Shown piece by piece: positions 38,545-46,032 of a stretch of 64,000 nt of DNA. Origin of the DNA: Pseudomonadota bacterium. GTDB taxonomy: Bacteria; Pseudomonadota; Gammaproteobacteria; Burkholderiales; Burkholderiaceae_E. The translations under genes were made by a program, and so were the position numbers. Location: the NCBI GenBank assembly GCA_023388075.1, contig JAEWGX010000013.1, forward strand, positions 1 to 64,000, in the 5' to 3' direction. The notes beneath the pieces are model-generated. The model did not search any database and was not told the DNA's origin. It saw only the letters and a list, made by a program, of their open reading frames with translations. Each line of letters opens with the position of its first letter. Position 1 is the stretch's first letter.

Positions 38545-38619
38545 TCGAGCCCAGCGGAGCGGACGGTCTGGCGACGCTCCGCCCGTTGGACGTCGGCGTA
38601 CGGGGCGCGAAATCCCTTA

Positions 38620-38646
38620 GAGCGAGATGGTGCGGGCGCACCGCTC
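38620..38646. terminator. Hairpin between convergent lysR and VOC genes
   Basis: An inner stem GGTGC/GCACC with a four-base loop is flanked by GAGC/GCTC, forming a bulged hairpin just beyond the end of the VOC gene. A two-way terminator is plausible; there is no T-tract. Confidence 0.35.
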
Positions 38647-38653
38647 TCGACCT

Positions 38654-39133
38654 TCAGCCGCGGCGCGCGGCCTCGATCGCGGCGATATCGATCTTGCGCA
38701 TGCCCATCATGGCGTCGAAAGCGCGCTTGGCGGCGGCGGGATCGGGGTCGGCGATCGCCTCGGTCAGGGCGCGCGGGGTGATCTGCCACGAGAGACCCCA
38801 CTTGTCCTTGCACCAGCCGCAGGCGCTCTCTTCGCCGCCGTTCTCGACGATCGCGTTCCACAGGCGATCGGTCTGCGCCTGGTCGTCGGTAGCCACCTGG
38901 AACGAGAAGGCTTCGGTGTGCTTGAACGCCGGGCCGCCGTTGAGCCCCAGGCAGGGGATCCCCATCACCGTGAACTCCACGGTCAGGACGTCGCCTTTCC
39001 GGCCCGACGGGAAGTCACCCGGTGCGTGGAGGACCGTGCCGACCGAGCTGTCGGGAAAGGTCCGGGCATAGAACTGCGCCGCTTCCAGCGCCCCGTCGTC
39101 ATACCAGAGACAGACCGTATTCCTGCTTGCCAT
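38654..39133 (-). CDS. VOC superfamily protein, PhnB-like
   Basis: This is a small vicinal-oxygen-chelate fold protein (159 residues) of the PhnB/3-demethylubiquinone-methyltransferase-like group. The sequence has FYARTFPDSSVG near residue 21, the GGPAFKHTEAFSFQVAT strand and CGWCKDKWGLSWQITP, all typical of this family. The metal-ligand pattern is incomplete, as often in PhnB-like proteins, so enzymatic activity is uncertain. Its high GC content matches the genome backbone and marks the right end of the lower-GC island. Confidence 0.85.
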   Translation of the reverse strand: MASRNTVCLWYDDGALEAAQFYARTFPDSSVGTVLHAPGDFPSGRKGDVLTVEFTVMGIPCLGLNGGPAFKHTEAFSFQVATDDQAQTDRLWNAIVENGGEESACGWCKDKWGLSWQITPRALTEAIADPDPAAAKRAFDAMMGMRKIDIAAIEAARRG

Positions 39134-39152
39134 TCCGATGCTCCGGTTGCAG

Positions 39153-39947
39153 TCAGCCCCGTGCCGGAACCTGGGGCTCGTAGGCTACCAGCTCCCACCT
39201 CACCCAGTCCTCCCGGCGCCGCGCTCCAATCCGGTCGAGCGAGTTCTCGTGCAGGTAGTCCCCGGTCCATTCGCGCAGCACCCAGCGATTGACCTCGGAT
39301 GCGTACCAGAGGTCGTCTATGCGCGAAGAGCTGAAGCGGAAGACGTCGGGATAGTCGAACCGGATCCGGCGCCGCACGTGCAGGCACTCGAAGGTGCCCG
39401 CCGCGGTCGTGACCCGTTCGACGCCCACCGCGTTCAGGCGCTGGTCCCAGCGGTAGCGGCTCGAATAACCCGGCACGGTGTAGCTGGTGCGTTCCGAGAG
39501 CGCAGCGCCCGGCCGCAATTCCTCGGGCAGCAAGGGCACCGGCTCGGCGAAATCGAGCGGCATGTCGTAGGTCGGCTCGCGGATCACCTCCCAGGGGCCG
39601 GCGTAGCGCTCCTCGATCGGCTGGTCCGGGCGGGCGATGGCCCCGGCCTGGGTGTCGGTGAGCTGGCGTTCCACGGTGCAGACCAGCAGCGGCTCCTTCG
39701 CGGTCACGGTGACGCTGGTGCGCGAGAGCGGCAACCCGTTGTAGCGGTTGATCTCCTGGTACACCCAGCGATCACCGAGGTTCACCCGCGGTGGCTCGAA
39801 GCGGACCGACGAGGCGGCCGGTGGCGGCGATGTCGCGCAGCCGGCGATGCCGAGCGCAGGCAGGGCAATACCCGCCCCCGCTGCGAGAAGAAGGTTGCGG
39901 CGCCCGGAGCCGGTGCCGGGCTTCAGGTTCGATCGTGACCGGTCCAT
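39153..39947 (-). CDS. Hypothetical lipoprotein
   Basis: Probably a membrane-anchored periplasmic lipoprotein of 264 residues. The signal contains paired arginines (GSGRRNLLLAAG) and the lipobox IAGC with Cys at residue 37; the RR pair could direct it to the Tat pathway. The mature part is beta-rich (VNLGDRWVYQEINRYNG, VERVTTAAGTFECLHVRR) and resembles uncharacterised proteins with a repeated beta-sandwich that follow a G-x-F-E-C pattern. No catalytic motif is seen. It lies 19 bases from the VOC gene on the same strand. Confidence 0.7.
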   Translation of the reverse strand: MDRSRSNLKPGTGSGRRNLLLAAGAGIALPALGIAGCATSPPPAASSVRFEPPRVNLGDRWVYQEINRYNGLPLSRTSVTVTAKEPLLVCTVERQLTDTQAGAIARPDQPIEERYAGPWEVIREPTYDMPLDFAEPVPLLPEELRPGAALSERTSYTVPGYSSRYRWDQRLNAVGVERVTTAAGTFECLHVRRRIRFDYPDVFRFSSSRIDDLWYASEVNRWVLREWTGDYLHENSLDRIGARRREDWVRWELVAYEPQVPARG

Positions 39948-39999
39948 GATGAACTCCCAGGGGAAAGCGTCCGGGAACCCGCGGCCGCCCGATCGGCCT

Positions 40000-40362
40000 T
40001 CAGACCGGCATCGGCCTGCGGTCGTTCAGGTAGAGCAGCCCCTTGATCATCCGATACAGGTACCAGATCGCCGGGATGACGAAGAGGAAGGAGAAGATGC
40101 CCAGCGACAGCACCACCGGCACCGCCGTCACGACCAGCCAGAACAGCGTCCACCAGAACGTCCGGATCTGCCAGGTGAAGTGGCTTTCGTAGATCGTGCC
40201 GCGGGCCGAGGGTCGCTTGACGTAATTGATGATTACGGCGACGACCGACAGGATCCCGAGCGACAGCAGCAATCCGGCTATGTGCAATCCGTAATCCAGC
40301 ATCGCCACGCGGGCAAGGGCGCCGTCGCGGGCCGGATCGGCATTCTCGAAGGTGCGGTTCAC
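40000..40362 (-). CDS. Small integral membrane protein, DUF4870-like
   Basis: This is a 120-residue membrane protein with three hydrophobic segments (about 24-44, 67-85 and 88-107). The YESHFTWQIRTFWWTLFW stretch and the final IWYLYRMIKGLLYLNDRRPMP are typical of the DUF4870/Tic20-like group, whose function is unknown. I chose the GTG (VNRTFENADP) with GGGAGC upstream. The frame is open for 26 more codons, but a predicted promoter lies there. It is an independent unit downstream of the pnt operon. Confidence 0.75.
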   Translation of the reverse strand: MNRTFENADPARDGALARVAMLDYGLHIAGLLLSLGILSVVAVIINYVKRPSARGTIYESHFTWQIRTFWWTLFWLVVTAVPVVLSLGIFSFLFVIPAIWYLYRMIKGLLYLNDRRPMPV

Positions 40363-40397
40363 TGGACGTGCTCCCTGGGCTGGGCCTGAATGGCGGG

Positions 40398-40425
40398 TAT
40401 ATGGCGGCCGGTCCCCGGATATCAA
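40398..40425 (-). promoter_or_regulatory. Predicted promoter of the DUF4870-like gene, with overlapping inverted repeat
   Basis: On the minus strand TTGATA and CATATA are 16 bases apart, a good sigma-70 match about 36 bases before the GTG. Seven-base arms CCGGTCC/GGACCGG (40408-40433) flank and overlap the -35, so a regulator may bind here. Confidence 0.5.
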
Positions 40426-40514
40426 CGGACCGGTGCGCAATTTCCGTTCCCGATGCGTTCGGCATCCATCCTGCCGGGCTCCATCCTACCGCGGTGCCGA
40501 TCCCCGGTCCGCGC

Positions 40515-41942
40515 TCATTCGACGGCCTTGGCCATCTCCTCCACCACCTTCTTCGCGTCGCCGAACACCATCATGGTCTTGTCCATGTAGAAGAGCTCGT
40601 TGTCGAGCCCGGCGTAGCCGGAGGCCATGGACCGCTTGTTGACGATGACGCGATGGGCCTTGTGGACCTCCAGGATCGGCATGCCGGCGATCGGCGACTT
40701 CGGATCCTTGGCCGCGGGGTTCACCACGTCGTTGGCCCCGAGCACCAGCACCACGTCGGTCTCGCCGAAGTCCGAGTTGATCTCGTCCATCTCGAAGACC
40801 TGGTCGTAGGGCACCTCGGCCTCGGCGAGGAGCACGTTCATGTGGCCGGGCATGCGGCCCGCCACCGGATGGATCGCGTAACGCACCTGGATGCCACGCG
40901 CGATGAGCTTGTCGGTGAGCTCCTTGAGCGGATGCTGGGCGCGCGCCACGGCGAGGCCGTAGCCGGGCACCACCACCACGCTGTCCGCATTGGCCAGCAG
41001 GAAGGCCGCGTCGTCGGCGGAACCCGACTTGACCGGCCGCTGCTCCCGGTCGCCGGCCCCGCCCGCGCTCGCCTCGCCCCCGAAGCCGCCGAGGATGACG
41101 TTGAAGAACGACCGGTTCATCGCCTTGCACATGATGTACGAGAGGATGGCACCGGAGGATCCCACCAGGGAGCCGGCGATGATGAGCATCGGGTTGTTGA
41201 GGGAGAACCCGATCCCCGCCGCCGCCCAGCCGGAGTAGCTGTTCAGCATGGACACCACCACCGGCATGTCCGCCCCGCCGATCGGGATGATGATCAGCAC
41301 GCCGAGGACGAACGCGAGAATGGTCATCAGCCAGAAGGGCAGCCACGCCTGGGTCGCGAAAAACCAGAGGCCGCAGCCGAGCATGACGAGCGCCAGCACG
41401 AGGTTGAGCAGATGCTGGCCCGGGAACACCACCGGCGCGCCCTGGAACAGGCGGAACTTGTACTGGCCCGAAAGCTTGCCGAACGCGATCACGGAGCCGG
41501 AGAAGGTGATCGCCCCGACGAAGGTGCCGATGAAGAGCTCGAGCCGGTTGCCGGCCGGAATCGGGCCGCCGCGCTCCGCGATGCCGAAGGCCCATGGCTC
41601 GGCGACCGCGGCGATCGCGATGAAGACCGCCGCCAGGCCGATCATCGAGTGCATGAAGGCGACCAACTCGGGCATCTTGGTCATCTCGACCCGGCGCGCC
41701 ATCAGCGTGCCGGCGGTGCCGCCCGCGGCCACGCCGATCACGACCCAGATGAGGCTGCCCGTGCCGGCATCGCCCAGCAGCTTCACGATGAGCGCCACGG
41801 TGGTGAAAACGGCGATCGCCATTCCCACCATGCCGAAGGTGTTCCCCAACCGGGAGGTGGTGGGGTGGGACAGCCCCTTGAGCGCCTGGATGAAGCAGAC
41901 CGAGGCAACCAGGTACAGCAGGACGACGAGATTGAAGCTCAC
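40515..41942 (-). CDS. pntB: NAD(P) transhydrogenase subunit beta
   Basis: PntB is the NADP(H)-binding and proton-channel subunit of transhydrogenase, which uses the proton gradient to make NADPH from NADH. The 475-residue protein has about nine hydrophobic segments followed by the dIII domain, with VVPGYGLAVARAQHP (NADP-binding loop), GRMPGHMNVLLAEA and VVLVLGANDVVNP. Its ATG overlaps the stop of the small membrane gene upstream (ATGA). The operon order is pntAA, pntAB, an extra membrane gene, pntB. Confidence 0.96.
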   Translation of the reverse strand: MSFNLVVLLYLVASVCFIQALKGLSHPTTSRLGNTFGMVGMAIAVFTTVALIVKLLGDAGTGSLIWVVIGVAAGGTAGTLMARRVEMTKMPELVAFMHSMIGLAAVFIAIAAVAEPWAFGIAERGGPIPAGNRLELFIGTFVGAITFSGSVIAFGKLSGQYKFRLFQGAPVVFPGQHLLNLVLALVMLGCGLWFFATQAWLPFWLMTILAFVLGVLIIIPIGGADMPVVVSMLNSYSGWAAAGIGFSLNNPMLIIAGSLVGSSGAILSYIMCKAMNRSFFNVILGGFGGEASAGGAGDREQRPVKSGSADDAAFLLANADSVVVVPGYGLAVARAQHPLKELTDKLIARGIQVRYAIHPVAGRMPGHMNVLLAEAEVPYDQVFEMDEINSDFGETDVVLVLGANDVVNPAAKDPKSPIAGMPILEVHKAHRVIVNKRSMASGYAGLDNELFYMDKTMMVFGDAKKVVEEMAKAVE

Positions 41943-42325
41943 CGAGGATCTCCGGGGGATGGTTGGTTGCCGGCCGCAGGCGCGTCGCCTGGCCTGTCGT
42001 CTGCGGGCGGTGAGTGCGGGTGGGACGACCCTTCGGCGTCGGCTCCGGGCACGGCGGCGCCGGCCGCCTCGGCCACTTCACGAGCCTCGCGGGCGCGACG
42101 CTCGTCCTGCGCCTTGCGCAGCTGGCCGCCGGGGCTCCAGTCGCCCTTGATCCAGCCGCGGTACTCGGCCCAGCGGGCCGCGGGGAACACGACGAGCGAC
42201 GAGAGCACCGCGATCACGATGCCCCGCTCGAAGCCGGGATCGACGAACTTCTCGGCGATGGTGGCCGACGCCACGACCGCGACGATGGTGACGACGAACA
42301 GGAAGAGGAACGCCTTGAGGGTCAC
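41939..42325 (-). CDS. Small membrane protein inserted between pntAB and pntB
   Basis: I do not recognise this 128-residue protein. Two hydrophobic segments lie at about 4-22 and 33-50 (FLFLFVVTIVAVVASATI and GIVIAVLSSLVVFP), followed by a charged stretch and a long Ala/Pro/Gly/Asp-rich tail that is probably disordered. It starts at GTG six bases after the pntAB stop and overlaps the pntB start by four bases, so it is translated together with the transhydrogenase. In most bacteria pntAB and pntB are adjacent, so this may be an accessory or assembly factor; that is inference from position only. Confidence 0.75.
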   Translation of the reverse strand: MTLKAFLFLFVVTIVAVVASATIAEKFVDPGFERGIVIAVLSSLVVFPAARWAEYRGWIKGDWSPGGQLRKAQDERRAREAREVAEAAGAAVPGADAEGSSHPHSPPADDRPGDAPAAGNQPSPGDPR

Positions 42326-42331
42326 GAGCCG

Positions 42332-42655
42332 CTACTTCCCGTTCGCCGGATCGAGCAGCTTGCGCGGCTCCTTCTTGCGGAACATCTCCAGCATGCGCCG
42401 GGTGACCAGGAACCCGCCGAACACGTTCACCGAGGCGAGCGCCACGGCCAGCACGCCCATCAGCTTGCCGAGCGCGGTCTCGGTGAGCGCCGCGGCCAGC
42501 ATGGCGCCGACGATGATGATCGCCGAGATCGCGTTGGTCACGGACATGAGCGGCGTGTGCAGCGCCGGCGTCACGTTCCACACGACGTGGTAGCCGACGT
42601 AGATCGCCAGGACGAAGATGATCAGGTTGATGACGGTGGGATTCACGCTTTCCAT
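42332..42655 (-). CDS. pntAB: NAD(P) transhydrogenase subunit alpha part 2 (membrane)
   Basis: This is the short membrane part of the split alpha subunit. It contributes three helices to the proton channel. The 107-residue protein has the family stretch VGYHVVWNVTPALHTPLMSVTNAIS (seen in two blocks, about 21-45) and hydrophobic helices at about 9-29, 42-62 and 69-87. The split PntAA/PntAB form is usual in alpha- and betaproteobacteria. It lies 46 bases after pntAA. Confidence 0.94.
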   Translation of the reverse strand: MESVNPTVINLIIFVLAIYVGYHVVWNVTPALHTPLMSVTNAISAIIIVGAMLAAALTETALGKLMGVLAVALASVNVFGGFLVTRRMLEMFRKKEPRKLLDPANGK

Positions 42656-42701
42656 GGCATGCCTCGATGCGCCGCAGGGGCGTTGGATGGGTTCACGGGG
42701 C

Positions 42702-43817
42702 TCAGCCGCGCAGGACCTTGCCGTCCGCGCAGACGAGGCAGGCCTTGACGATGTCGTCGTCGGTATCGACCTGGAAGTGGCCTTCCTGGTCGAAGAGCAG
42801 CTTGAGGAAGTCCAGCACGTTGCGCGCGTAGAGGGCGGAGGCGTCGGCGCCGACCAGCGCCGGCAGGTTGGTGACCCCGGCGATGGTCACGCCGTGGCGT
42901 GTCACCACGGCGTCGACCTCCGAGAGCGGGCAGTTGCCGCCCTGTTCCACCGCCATGTCGATGATGACCGAGCCCGGCTTCATCGACTTGACCATCTCCT
43001 CGGTCACCAGCACGGGCGCCCGCCGCCCCGGAATGAGGGCGGTCGTGATGACCACGTCGGCCTGGCGCACCCGCTGGGCCACCGCCTCGGCCTGCCGCTT
43101 CATCCAGGATTCCGGCATCGGGCGCGCGTAGCCGCCGACGCCCTCGGCGATCTCGCGCTCCTCCTCGGTCTCGTACGGCACGTCGATGAACTTGGCTCCG
43201 AGCGACTCGATCTGCTCGCGCACCGCCGGGCGCACGTCCGAGGCCTCGATCACCGCGCCGAGGCGCTTGGCGGTGGCGATCGCCTGCAGCCCGGCGACGC
43301 CGGCGCCGAGGACCACCACCCGGGCGGCCTTCACGGTGCCGGCGGCGGTCATCATCATGGGGAAGAAGCGCTGGTACAGGTTGGCGGCCAGCAGCACCGC
43401 CTTGTACCCGCCGATGTTCGCCTGCGAGGACAGCACGTCCATGCTCTGCGCCCGCGTCGTGCGGGGAGCGGCCTCCAGCGCGAAGGCGGTGGCCCCGGTG
43501 ACGGCGATCTTCTGCAGGCCTTCGGCATCATGGGGGTTGAGCATGCCCACCAGCACGGCGCCGGGCTTCAGCGTGGCCAGCTCCTCCGCGAGCGGGGCCC
43601 GGACCTTGATCACCATCTCGGTGGTGAAGGCGTCTCGCGCCGAGACGACCCGGGCGCCGGCCTCGACATAGGCCGCGTCGGGCTGGCTCGCGGCGGTGCC
43701 CGCTTCGCTCTCGACCAGCACTTCGTGCCCGGCGGCGACGAGCTTCTTGACGGTTTCCGGCGTGGCCGCGACGCGGGTCTCGCCGGCCCGGCGCTCCCTC
43801 GGAACCCCGATCTTCAT
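42702..43817 (-). CDS. pntAA: NAD(P) transhydrogenase subunit alpha part 1 (NAD-binding)
   Basis: This is the soluble NAD(H)-binding dI domain of transhydrogenase, related to alanine dehydrogenase. The 371-residue protein has the start MKIGVPRERRAGETRVAATP, the Rossmann motif VLGAGVAGLQAIATAKRLGA near residue 170 and the RQADVVITTALIPGRRAP mobile-loop region. The start is the ATG with GAGGATG about 11 bases upstream; codons before it lie in the promoter region. It leads the four-gene pnt operon and is divergent from mnmA. Confidence 0.95.
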   Translation of the reverse strand: MKIGVPRERRAGETRVAATPETVKKLVAAGHEVLVESEAGTAASQPDAAYVEAGARVVSARDAFTTEMVIKVRAPLAEELATLKPGAVLVGMLNPHDAEGLQKIAVTGATAFALEAAPRTTRAQSMDVLSSQANIGGYKAVLLAANLYQRFFPMMMTAAGTVKAARVVVLGAGVAGLQAIATAKRLGAVIEASDVRPAVREQIESLGAKFIDVPYETEEEREIAEGVGGYARPMPESWMKRQAEAVAQRVRQADVVITTALIPGRRAPVLVTEEMVKSMKPGSVIIDMAVEQGGNCPLSEVDAVVTRHGVTIAGVTNLPALVGADASALYARNVLDFLKLLFDQEGHFQVDTDDDIVKACLVCADGKVLRG

Positions 43818-43996
43818 GTTGGACTCATCCTCGTGGTCTCTGCCGGGGCGTCCCGCCAGATTTTTCGAAGGCCACAGTCTAACAAGCGCCCCAGCGATGG
43901 GGGTACGAGCGCGCTCCGGGCAGTGGCGGGGATGCAGCGCCCCCGCCGGACGGCGCCGTGGCTGGTGGCTTGTTCGGCGTCCCGGGCCCGGGCCGA

Positions 43997-44002
43997 TAAA
44001 AT
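43997..44002 (+). promoter_or_regulatory. -10-like TAAAAT exactly six bases before mnmA ATG
   Basis: TAAAAT, part of GATAAAAT, is followed by six bases and the mnmA ATG. This spacing puts the transcription start on the ATG and predicts a leaderless message. The six bases (GAGGGC) are purine-rich but too close to act as a normal Shine-Dalgarno site. Confidence 0.45.
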
Positions 44003-44008
44003 GAGGGC

Positions 44009-45169
44009 ATGGACCAGCCACTTCATTGCGCGCCGCCAGCGGGCCCGCGCCGCGACCGGATCGTGGTGGGGCTCTCGGGCGGCGTGGATTCGGCCGTCGC
44101 GGCCTGGCTGCTCAAGGAGCAGGGCCACGACGTGGTCGGCCTCTTCATGAAGAACTGGGAGGACGACGACGACAGCGAGTACTGCTCGTCGCGCCAGGAC
44201 TGGCTCGACGCGGCCAGCGTGGCGGACGTGATCGGCATCGACCTGGAAGCGGTCAACTTCGCCGCCGAGTACAGGGATCGCGTCTTCGCGGAGTTCCTCC
44301 GGGAGTATTCGGCCGGGCGCACGCCCAATCCGGACGTGCTCTGCAACGCGGAGATCAAGTTCAAGGCCTTCCTGGACCATGCGATGCGCCTGGGCGCGGC
44401 GGGCATCGCCACCGGGCACTACGCCCGGACGAGGCAGGGCGAGGATGGCCGCTGGCAGCTGCTGCGCGGGGTGGATCCCGCCAAGGACCAGAGCTACTTC
44501 CTGCACCGGCTGGACCAGGCGCAGCTCGCCCGCGCGCGGTTTCCGCTCGGAGGGATGCTGAAATCCGAGGTGCGGCGCATCGCGGCAGAGATCGGGCTGC
44601 CCAATGCCGCCAAGAAGGACTCCACGGGCATCTGCTTCATCGGTGAGCGGCCCTTTCGGGAGTTCCTCGGCCGCTACCTGCCTACCCGTCCCGGCCCGAT
44701 CCTGGACGACCGTGGCACGGAGATCGGTCGCCACATCGGGCTGTCGTTCTACACCCTCGGGCAGCGCAAGGGCATCGGCATCGGCGGCCAGCGGGCGAGC
44801 AGCGGCGAGCCGTGGTACGTGGCGGCGAAGGACCTCGTGGCGAACGCGCTGGTGGTGGTCCAGGGCCACGACCACCCGCTGCTGCTGTCCCGATCCCTGG
44901 AAAGCGACGACGTCCACTGGATAGGCGCGCCGCCGCGGGCGGGGTACCGCTACGGCGTCAAGGTCCGCTATCGCCAGGCGGACGCGCCGGCCACCGTCTC
45001 CTGCCGCCCTGGCGGCGCGAGGGTGGACTTCGCCGAGCCGCAATGGGCGGTCACGCCGGGTCAATCGGCGGTCGTCTACGACGGCGAGGTCTGCCTGGGG
45101 GGCGGGGTCGTCACCCGCACGCTGCCCTTCGTCGCCGAACCTGCCGTGGTGGATGGCGCCACGACGTAA
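44009..45169 (+). CDS. mnmA: tRNA-specific 2-thiouridylase MnmA
   Basis: MnmA thiolates U34 of Lys, Glu and Gln tRNAs using ATP and a persulfide relay. The 386-residue protein has the PP-loop GLSGGVDSAV (about 21-30), the catalytic nucleophile C112 in NPDVLCNAEIKF and the second catalytic C209 in DSTGICFIGERPF, plus the C-terminal beta-barrels that bind tRNA. The N-terminal 15 residues are longer than in E. coli. The gene is divergent from pntAA. The start is supported by a -10-like element six bases upstream rather than by a ribosome-binding site. Confidence 0.95.
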   Translation: MDQPLHCAPPAGPRRDRIVVGLSGGVDSAVAAWLLKEQGHDVVGLFMKNWEDDDDSEYCSSRQDWLDAASVADVIGIDLEAVNFAAEYRDRVFAEFLREYSAGRTPNPDVLCNAEIKFKAFLDHAMRLGAAGIATGHYARTRQGEDGRWQLLRGVDPAKDQSYFLHRLDQAQLARARFPLGGMLKSEVRRIAAEIGLPNAAKKDSTGICFIGERPFREFLGRYLPTRPGPILDDRGTEIGRHIGLSFYTLGQRKGIGIGGQRASSGEPWYVAAKDLVANALVVVQGHDHPLLLSRSLESDDVHWIGAPPRAGYRYGVKVRYRQADAPATVSCRPGGARVDFAEPQWAVTPGQSAVVYDGEVCLGGGVVTRTLPFVAEPAVVDGATT

Positions 45170-45203
45170 GATGGCGCGGGGCACCTCGCGTCCGCACTTC
45201 CGT

Positions 45204-45209
45204 AGGAGG
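45204..45209 (+). promoter_or_regulatory. Strong Shine-Dalgarno (AGGAGG) placing an ATC start
   Basis: A consensus AGGAGG lies seven bases before an in-frame ATC. No ATG, GTG or TTG occurs in the right frame between it and the downstream signal peptide, so it decides the start of the next gene. Confidence 0.6.
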
Positions 45210-45216
45210 ATCCGCC

Positions 45217-46014
45217 ATCGACCGTGCGACCCCCCGGTTCGGGCCGTTCATCGCCGCGCGCCTGCTCGCGCTGGCGGTATCGGTCGCGTTCGCGGTCGCC
45301 CCGGCCGCCCGGGCCCAGCCCGGCGTGAGCCTGGAGACGCAGTTGCGGCAGGCTGTCCAGGTGGCCGAGGGGTTGGGCCAGCTCGCGCTTGCGCTGCGGG
45401 CCTATGCGCAGCTCGGTTTGGACGTGGAGCCGGACCAGGCGCGCGAGCACCTGGCGCACGCCCGGACCTCGCTCGATGCCCAGCTCGCGCAGATCGTGCG
45501 CAGGGCGGGGCGGCACCTTCCCGATGCCGAGGCGCGCCGCCTGAAGCAGCGCTGGCGCTCGGTGCGCGACGCGACCTACACACGGCCATCGCCGGAGATC
45601 GGCGCGCTGATGAGCGACATCGGGGAGGACATCGCCGAGCAACTGCGCGGGCTGGCCCCGATGCTGCCGCCGGACGCGCCGCCCGAGCCGCAGGCGGGAT
45701 GGCTGCAGCAGCAGCTCGAGCGCGCCTGGCAACGGCAGAACCTGCAGCAGCTTGCCCGCGAAGGCCTCTTCGGCTGCTGGCGGTCGGACCTGGTGCAGTG
45801 GCCGCGGCTCGAGGAAACGAGGGCCGACTTCGGCCGCTGGCTCCTGGCACAGGAGAACCGGCTGCCGCCGGTGCACTGGGTCCAGTACAACGCGCAGTGG
45901 AACCTGCTGGTCACCTCGCTGCCGCGCGAAGGCACCGGCTGCAGCGCGCAGGGCATGCAGAGCCTCGTGGGCACCACCGAGCGGCTGGTCCGGATGATCG
46001 CCTCCCTCCCATGA
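45217..46014 (+). CDS. Hypothetical exported protein with apparent ATC start
   Basis: I do not recognise this 265-residue protein. From the ATC the product reads (M)DRATPRFGPFIAARLLALAV and continues as a typical Sec signal peptide with cleavage after APAARA. The mature part is helical, with a Gln/Leu/Arg-rich middle and two Cys-containing stretches (LFGCWRSDL and GTGCSAQGM) that could form a disulfide. No ATG, GTG or TTG is available near the signal peptide; the first GTG downstream (about 45325) would remove it. It lies 18 bases before the GltB-like gene, so they probably form one operon. A sequencing error at the start codon is the main alternative. Confidence 0.65.
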   Translation: MDRATPRFGPFIAARLLALAVSVAFAVAPAARAQPGVSLETQLRQAVQVAEGLGQLALALRAYAQLGLDVEPDQAREHLAHARTSLDAQLAQIVRRAGRHLPDAEARRLKQRWRSVRDATYTRPSPEIGALMSDIGEDIAEQLRGLAPMLPPDAPPEPQAGWLQQQLERAWQRQNLQQLAREGLFGCWRSDLVQWPRLEETRADFGRWLLAQENRLPPVHWVQYNAQWNLLVTSLPREGTGCSAQGMQSLVGTTERLVRMIASLP

Positions 46015-46032
46015 ACCGGTGAGCGCTCCAGG

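Noticed and set aside
43925..43947. GGCGGGG/CCCCGCC hairpin between pntAA and mnmA as a terminator or attenuator
   Set aside because: It lies in a divergent promoter region where no transcript should end, and such stems are common by chance at this GC content.
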